From Bacteroidales bacterium (GTDB taxonomy: Bacteria; Bacteroidota; Bacteroidia; Bacteroidales; UBA932): DNA of 47,184 nucleotides. Made by a program: the position numbers and the translations under genes. Shown here piece after piece: positions 43,703-47,184 of this stretch. The notes beneath the pieces were generated by a model. That model did not search any database. It saw nothing but the letters and a program-made list of their open reading frames with translations, and was not told where the DNA came from. Numbering within the stretch: the first letter of the stretch is position 1; every line of letters starts with the position of its first letter. The DNA lies in assembly GCA_017429205.1 (NCBI GenBank), contig JAFRPH010000042.1, positions 1 to 47,184 on the forward strand. Reading direction: 5' to 3'.

Positions 43703-44517
43703 AGAAATTCGCTGAGAACGAGACGTTCCGCTGCCTGCTGCAGCCGGACGCGTCGTCCGTATTGGCCAAACCGGAAGGCTCCCGGGAGCTGGTCCTGCGG
43801 GACCACGCCATCAAAGGGAACTGGAACCGGGACATGTTCGAGAAACCCCAGCCGATCGTGCTGGAACTGGGTTGCGGCAAGGGGGACTACACGATCGCCC
43901 TGGCCCGTCGGCATCCGGAAATGAACTTCATCGGCGTGGACATCAAGGGTGCGCGCCTGTGGAAGGGCGCCAAGGAGGCCACGGAGGAAAAGATGGGCAA
44001 TGTCGCCTTCCTTCGCACCCGCATCGAGTTCATCGACGCCTTCTTCGGCCCGGGCGAGGTCTCCGAAATCTGGCTGACCTTCTCCGACCCGCAGCTCCGC
44101 GGCAGCGAGAACGCCCGCCTGACCTCCCCGCTCTTCCTCCAGCGTTATCACCGTTTCCTCAAGCCGGACGGCATCGTCCATCTCAAGACCGATTCCCGCT
44201 TCCTCTACGAATACACCCAGTCCGTCATCCGCGCCAATGGTTTGCAGGTGCTCGCTTTGGGCACGGACATCTACAATGCCCCCCTTGTCATTCCGAGCGA
44301 AGCGAAGGAATCTCTCCGGGATATAGATGCAGTCTTTGAAGTGCAGACTTTCTATGAAAGTATGTTCCTGAAAATGGGCCTGCCGATCACGTTTCTGGCG
44401 TTCCGGCTGGAGCATGAAGGGGAAGGGTTCGCGTATCCGACGGACTTCGATGCAGCCTACTGGCGCGAGGCCGAAGGCCCCCGCCGGTCGTTCAGCCACC
44501 AGCCCACGAAAGGTTAG
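43684..44517 (+). CDS. trmB: tRNA (guanine-N7)-methyltransferase, copy 1
   Basis: 277 residues. SAM motif I is in IVLELGCGKGDYTIALARRHP (about 58-78), followed by GVDIKGARLWKGAKEA, and the TrmB-specific WLTFSDPQLRGSENARL near 130-146. The enzyme makes m7G46 in tRNA. Residues about 198-212 (NAPLVIPSEAKESLR) are the translation of a 30-base repeat element (44285-44314) inserted between GTDIY and DIDAVFEVQTFYE. A second copy runs from 47110 to 46166. The start overlaps gldH by 19 bases, and the stop overlaps the convergent miaA by 4. Confidence 0.93.
   Translation: MGHGKLKKFAENETFRCLLQPDASSVLAKPEGSRELVLRDHAIKGNWNRDMFEKPQPIVLELGCGKGDYTIALARRHPEMNFIGVDIKGARLWKGAKEATEEKMGNVAFLRTRIEFIDAFFGPGEVSEIWLTFSDPQLRGSENARLTSPLFLQRYHRFLKPDGIVHLKTDSRFLYEYTQSVIRANGLQVLALGTDIYNAPLVIPSEAKESLRDIDAVFEVQTFYESMFLKMGLPITFLAFRLEHEGEGFAYPTDFDAAYWREAEGPRRSFSHQPTKG
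44285..44314. repeat. Half-unit of the palindromic repeat inside trmB copy 1
   Basis: This single half-unit begins TTGTCATTCCGA and ends GAAGGAATCTC, the same ends as the right half in the iron-sulfur gene. Between them the bases form a short palindrome (GCGAAGC). Length is 30 bases, so the frame is kept and ten codons are added. Confidence 0.85.
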
Positions 44518-45395
44518 GGCCGGACCCAGTGGATGCGGACGCCGTCGCGTTCCATCCCGCGGAACCAGGTCATCTGGCGCTTGGCGAACTGGTGGATGGC
44601 GTTGGCGAGGAGGATGTGCATCTCGTCGTAGGAGAGTTTCCCCAGCACGTACTGCGTAACGAACTTGTATTCAAGGCCGTACCAAAGGAGGTCGTCGGCC
44701 GGGATGCCGCTGTCCAGGAGACCCTGGATTTCCTCGATTAGTCCGTCCTCCAGGCGCTCGTCCAGGCGGCGGTCGATGCGCTCGACGCGTTCCTCCCGGG
44801 AGACGAGGGTGCCGATGTAGAAGGTCTTCTGCGGCAGGCGCTCCGCCGGGACGCCGTTCTCGCGGTCGAACTTGTACGCCCGGGTGGCCGATTCGATGTA
44901 CAGGCCGGAGCCGCCGCACAGGATGGGGACGCGGCCGCGGGTGCGGACATCGGCCCAGGCGTCGGCAAAGGCCGCCTGATACTCGTAAATGTTGTATTTG
45001 CTGCCGGCCGGGACGATGTCGATGAGGTGGTACGGCACCTCGCCGTACTCCCCGAGGTCCTTCCCCGTCCCGATGTCCATCCCGGTGTACACCTGCCTGG
45101 AATCAGCAGAGAGTATCTCTGCAAGAGATTCCTTCACCCCTCCGGGGTTCGGAATGACAGAGGTGTTGTCATTCCGAGCGGAGCGAAGGAATCTGTCCAA
45201 ATCCCTTGCGAGCTGCACCGCGTAGCGGGTCTTGCCGGAGGCGGTGGGGCCGAGGACGCAGATAAGGTCGATGTCCCCGTCGTCATAGGCCTTCGCAAGG
45301 GCGGGAATGTCGAGGGTTTCGGGCTCGGGCATCGCCGCCATCGGCGGAATGCCGGGGCGGTCGGGAAGGAGGTTTGTCTTGTTCGGAAGGGACAT
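44514..45395 (-). CDS. miaA: tRNA dimethylallyltransferase with an in-frame repeat insertion
   Basis: 293 residues as drawn. The enzyme adds dimethylallyl to A37 of tRNAs reading U-starting codons. P-loop GPTASGKT is at about 49-56, and SADSRQVYTGMDIGTGKD at about 96-113. Normally about 20 residues separate these motifs. Here about 24 extra residues (68-91: RFLRSARND and VIPNPGGVKES) come from a palindromic repeat at 45125-45194. The N-terminus up to about residue 43 is also extra. The -7 box at 45400-45407 would make the first ATG almost leaderless, so starts at 45341 or 45332 (MAAMPEP, MPEPETL) are plausible. The C-terminal AKRQMTWFRGM is intact. Confidence 0.88.
   Translation of the reverse strand: MSLPNKTNLLPDRPGIPPMAAMPEPETLDIPALAKAYDDGDIDLICVLGPTASGKTRYAVQLARDLDRFLRSARNDNTSVIPNPGGVKESLAEILSADSRQVYTGMDIGTGKDLGEYGEVPYHLIDIVPAGSKYNIYEYQAAFADAWADVRTRGRVPILCGGSGLYIESATRAYKFDRENGVPAERLPQKTFYIGTLVSREERVERIDRRLDERLEDGLIEEIQGLLDSGIPADDLLWYGLEYKFVTQYVLGKLSYDEMHILLANAIHQFAKRQMTWFRGMERDGVRIHWVRP
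45125..45194. repeat. Palindromic repeat inserted in frame in miaA
   Basis: Two half-units face each other: AGATTCCTTC to TCGGAATGACA on the left (with the stem ACCCC/GGGGT inside) and TGTCATTCCGA to GAAGGAATCT on the right. Outer ends match the elements in the iron-sulfur gene and trmB copy 1. The insertion falls between the P-loop helix and the conserved ADSRQVY segment. Confidence 0.85.
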
Positions 45396-45399
45396 ATCG

Positions 45400-45428
45400 C
45401 AAAAATACGGAAAAAAACTGTACCTTTG
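45400..45428. promoter_or_regulatory. Divergent -7 elements of miaA and smpB
   Basis: Minus strand: TATTTTTG (complement of 45400-45407), 5 bases before the drawn miaA start. Plus strand: TACCTTTG at 45421-45428, 65 bases before smpB. Neither has a clear TTTG at 19-22 bases. The smpB leader carries the repeat half-unit at 45441-45468. Confidence 0.5.
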
Positions 45429-45440
45429 CAGTCCGTTTCG

Positions 45441-45468
45441 AGATTTCTCGACAAGCTCGAAATGACAG
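45441..45468. repeat. Variant half-unit of the palindromic repeat in the smpB leader
   Basis: It begins AGATTTCTC, ends TCGAAATGACAG, and has GACAAGC between. It follows the same design as the half-units in miaA and the iron-sulfur gene, with several base changes. The flanking TTTCGAG and CTCGAAA can pair. It lies in the transcribed leader rather than in a coding region. Confidence 0.65.
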
Positions 45469-45493
45469 AGGGGAACCTTGAAGCGACAACACC

Positions 45494-45949
45494 ATGCCGA
45501 AAGCGAAGAGCACCATCCAGATCAAGAACCGCCGGGCCTCGTTCGATTACGAGTTCCTGGAGACCTATACCGCCGGCATCCAGCTGGTGGGCACGGAGAT
45601 CAAGTCCATCCGGGCGGGCAAGGCTTCCCTCCAGGACGCCTACTGCTTCTTCGTGGGCAACCAGCTCTTCGTCCGCGGGATGAACATCGCCCAGTACCAC
45701 TGGGGTTCCTGGGGCCAGCACGAGCCCGTCCGCGACCGCCGGCTCCTCCTCACCCGCAAGGAGCTGAACCATCTGCTGATGGAGGACAAGAAGACCGGCC
45801 TCACCATCGTCGCCGTCAAGCTCTTCATCGCCGACAACGGCTACGCGAAGCTCCTCATCGCCCTCGCCAAGGGTAAAAAGGAGTACGACAAGCGCAACAC
45901 CATCAAGGAACGCGACGTCCGCCGCGAGATGGACCGGGGGGACTATTAG
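45494..45949 (+). CDS. smpB: SsrA-binding protein SmpB
   Basis: 151 residues. The sequence IKNRRASFDYEFLETYTAGIQLVGTEIKSIRAGKASLQDAY is highly typical, followed by GMNIAQYHWGS and the C-terminal KGKKEYDKRNTIKERDVRREMDRG tail that enters the ribosomal mRNA channel. SmpB carries tmRNA to stalled ribosomes. No tmRNA gene is visible nearby. It is the only plus-strand gene between the two trmB copies. Confidence 0.97.
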   Translation: MPKAKSTIQIKNRRASFDYEFLETYTAGIQLVGTEIKSIRAGKASLQDAYCFFVGNQLFVRGMNIAQYHWGSWGQHEPVRDRRLLLTRKELNHLLMEDKKTGLTIVAVKLFIADNGYAKLLIALAKGKKEYDKRNTIKERDVRREMDRGDY

Positions 45950-46016
45950 GCGCCGCAGGGGGGCAGCACGCATCCCCAAGCAACTACCTGACAACCAATC
46001 ACTTATTATTGCACCC

Positions 46017-46155
46017 GTACTGACCCCTCCCCTTTTTCGAGGGGGTTAGCACACCACCGTACTGACCCCTGCGATTTTTGAAGGGGGTTAGCACGGGTAA
46101 AAATGCAACGGTCTTATTATCAATTAGTTAAAACACAGTGCGTGCTGACCCCTCC
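46017..46155. repeat. Repeated hairpin units after smpB
   Basis: Two 36-base units (46017-46052 and 46059-46094) each begin GTACTGACCCCT and end GGGGGTTAGCAC. The ends pair with G-T wobbles. The middles differ (CCCTTTTTCGA and GCGATTTTTGA). A truncated third unit GTGCTGACCCCTC starts at 46143, next to the trmB copy 2 stop. The first hairpin may also terminate smpB transcripts. The remaining bases of the 216-base gap show nothing else. Confidence 0.8.
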
Positions 46156-46165
46156 CGAAGCCAAA

Positions 46166-47110
46166 CTACTGCTTCGTGGGCTGGTGGCTGAACGACCGGC
46201 GCGGCCCTTCAGCCTCGCGCCAATAAGCGGCATCGAAGTCCGTCGGGTAGGCGAAAGACGCGCCCGCAGGAAGCCCTGACCGATCCAGCCGGAACGCCAG
46301 ATACGTGATCGGCAGGCCCATCTTCAGGAACATTGTCTCGTAGAAAGTCTGCACCTGAAATACCGAATCTATATCCCATTCATCTTTTTCGGGCAGGGGT
46401 GACTCTTGAAAACCTGTGGCCACCCTCGGCCGCATAAGAGGGAGGGGCCCGCCGCTTGCGGTGGGAGGGGTCGCGGAGCGACGGTTTTCACGAGTCACCC
46501 CTGTCCGAATACCCTCATGGTAAATATCGGTCCCCGAAGCGAGCACCTGCAGCCCGTTGGCCCGGATGACCGACTGGGTGTATTCGTAGAGGAAGCGGGA
46601 GTCGGTCTTCAAATGGACGATACCCCCTGGGGCGAGGAAGCGGCTGTAGCGCTGAAGGAAGAGCGGAGAGGTCAGGCGGGCGTTCTCGCTGCCGCGAAGC
46701 TGCGGGTCGGAGAAGGTGAGCCAGATTTCTGAAACCTCGCCGGGACCGAAGAAAGCGTCGATGAACTCGATGCGGGTGCGGAGGAAAGCGACATTGCCCA
46801 TCGCCTGCTCCGTGGCTTCCTTGGCGCCCTTCCAAAGGCGCGCGCCCTTGATGTCCACGCCGATGAAATTCATTTCCGGATGCCTGCGGGCCAGGGCGAT
46901 CGTGTAGTCCCCCTTCCCGCAGCCCAGTTCCAGCACGATCGGCTGGGGCTTTTCGAACATGTCCCGGTTCCAGTTCCCCTTAATCGCATGGTCCCGCAGG
47001 ACCAGTTCCCGGGAGCCTTCCGGTTTGGCCAGCACCGAGGATGCGTCCGGCTGCAAAAGGCAGCGGAACGTCTCGTTCTCAGCAAATTTCTTCAGTTTTC
47101 CGTGTCCCAT
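46166..47110 (-). CDS. trmB: tRNA (guanine-N7)-methyltransferase, copy 2 (inverted duplicate)
   Basis: 314 residues from the ATG at 47110. That ATG corresponds to the copy 1 start, so the longer frame from 47149 was not used. The first 197 residues differ from copy 1 at only a few places (EEKMGN to EQAMGN, RYHRFLKPDG to RYSRFLAPGG, ALGT to ASGT), whereas the DNA differs about every tenth base, mostly silently. After GTDIYHEG about 50 residues (RTGVTRENRRSATPP and on) come from the 110-base element at 46394-46503. Then DIDSVFQVQTFYETMFLKMGLPIT resumes as in copy 1. All SAM and substrate motifs are retained, so it is probably functional. Confidence 0.9.
   Translation of the reverse strand: MGHGKLKKFAENETFRCLLQPDASSVLAKPEGSRELVLRDHAIKGNWNRDMFEKPQPIVLELGCGKGDYTIALARRHPEMNFIGVDIKGARLWKGAKEATEQAMGNVAFLRTRIEFIDAFFGPGEVSEIWLTFSDPQLRGSENARLTSPLFLQRYSRFLAPGGIVHLKTDSRFLYEYTQSVIRANGLQVLASGTDIYHEGIRTGVTRENRRSATPPTASGGPLPLMRPRVATGFQESPLPEKDEWDIDSVFQVQTFYETMFLKMGLPITYLAFRLDRSGLPAGASFAYPTDFDAAYWREAEGPRRSFSHQPTKQ
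46394..46503. mobile_element. MITE-like element with 21-base terminal inverted repeats inside trmB copy 2
   Basis: Arms at 46394-46414 and 46483-46503 match as inverted repeats at 20 of 21 positions, beginning CAGGGGTGACTC. The 68-base centre is GC-rich and partly self-complementary, with no coding capacity of its own. It is read through in frame by trmB copy 2. I see no clear target-site duplication. It is unrelated in sequence to the repeat at the same protein position in copy 1. Confidence 0.75.
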
Positions 47111-47184
47111 CCTTCTCGTTTTCGCGCTACGACGAGGCCCATGCCGCACAAGCCCTCAGGCGGGTCCTGCACCCGCACGACCAC
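47092..47184 (-). CDS. gldH: Second gldH copy, C-terminal part only
   Basis: The last 30 codons plus stop (complement of 47092-47094) are in the window, reading VVVRVQDPPEGLCGMGLVV to REGWDTEN. Compared with copy 1 there is one replacement (Leu to Gln) and several silent changes. This indicates a gene kept under selection rather than debris. The rest lies beyond the right edge. It overlaps trmB copy 2 by 19 bases, the same arrangement as in copy 1. Confidence 0.8.
   Translation of the reverse strand: MVVRVQDPPEGLCGMGLVVARKREGWDTEN

Larger units (their letters stand above)
43610..47184. repeat. Large inverted duplication of gldH end plus trmB
   Basis: Bases 43610-44517 (plus) and 46166-47184 (minus) are homologous inverted arms. 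They flank a 1.65-kb centre with miaA, smpB and hairpin repeats. By eye the arms are near 90% identical in the first 600 bases of trmB, with mostly third-codon changes. The gldH tail also differs only silently except one codon (L to Q). The right arm runs off the window, so the true length is unknown. Confidence 0.9.

Noticed and set aside
46166..47184. Right arm as a simple fold-back assembly or library artefact of the left arm
   Set aside because: The arms differ at many mostly silent sites and carry different insertions, which a fold-back copy would not show. A two-strain chimera is still possible and is listed as a refuting outcome.

Overview
The window looks like a core-chromosome segment of a GC-rich member of the Bacteroidales (Bacteroidota). 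Three things support this. First, most start regions carry the Bacteroidota promoter form (TTTG or TTG, 19-22 bases, then TAnnTTTG) in place of an E. coli-type -35/-10 box. Second, many genes belong to families typical of the phylum: gldH, DUF4271, DUF2723, PG0541, RicT-like PSP1, and the Bacteroidetes form of the 4-alpha-glucanotransferase. Third, the gene orders DUF4271-hemD-rnpA-yidD and holB-ricT-like-gldH are ones I know from this phylum. I cannot name a genus. No tRNA, rRNA or CRISPR array is visible.

Left edge (1-3760) is accessory and visibly more AT-rich. It holds a truncated AAA ATPase under a palindromic promoter, a tyrosine recombinase, about 400 bases of structured noncoding DNA, and a second AAA ATPase. 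From 3844 to 8510 come a tiny secreted protein, a bile-acid/Na+ symporter-like carrier, an alpha/beta hydrolase, and a convergent pair made of a multi-cluster iron-sulfur membrane protein and a Tat-exported aldo/keto reductase with ferredoxin motifs.

From 8553 to 16604 the minus strand carries two operons: rsgA-MATE, and alaS-(lptG::fmt fusion)-thiamine pyrophosphokinase. From 16731 to 24121 the plus strand carries malQ-SUI1-DUF4271, hemD-rnpA-yidD-menG, and an acyl-AMP ligase with its own acyl carrier protein. These last two converge on a GNAT-fold acyltransferase-like gene. The trio resembles the acyl-ACP branch of bacterial ceramide synthesis. Then follow a DUF2723 glycosyltransferase-like membrane protein, pgk, an rRNA methyltransferase-like gene, lgt, a TolC/adaptor/RND efflux operon with a small PII-like gene, and a long compact plus-strand run trxA-two beta-barrels-LOG-polyprenyl synthase-holB-ricT-like-gldH-trmB.

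The right end (43610-47184) is the most unusual part. The gldH tail and trmB are present twice in inverted orientation around miaA and smpB, about 10% diverged by eye and both open. Short palindromic repeats are inserted in frame inside protein genes: the iron-sulfur protein, miaA and trmB copy 1 carry one family. trmB copy 2 carries a different, MITE-like element at the same protein position. This recalls the in-frame Rickettsia palindromic elements and is the best candidate for something undescribed here.
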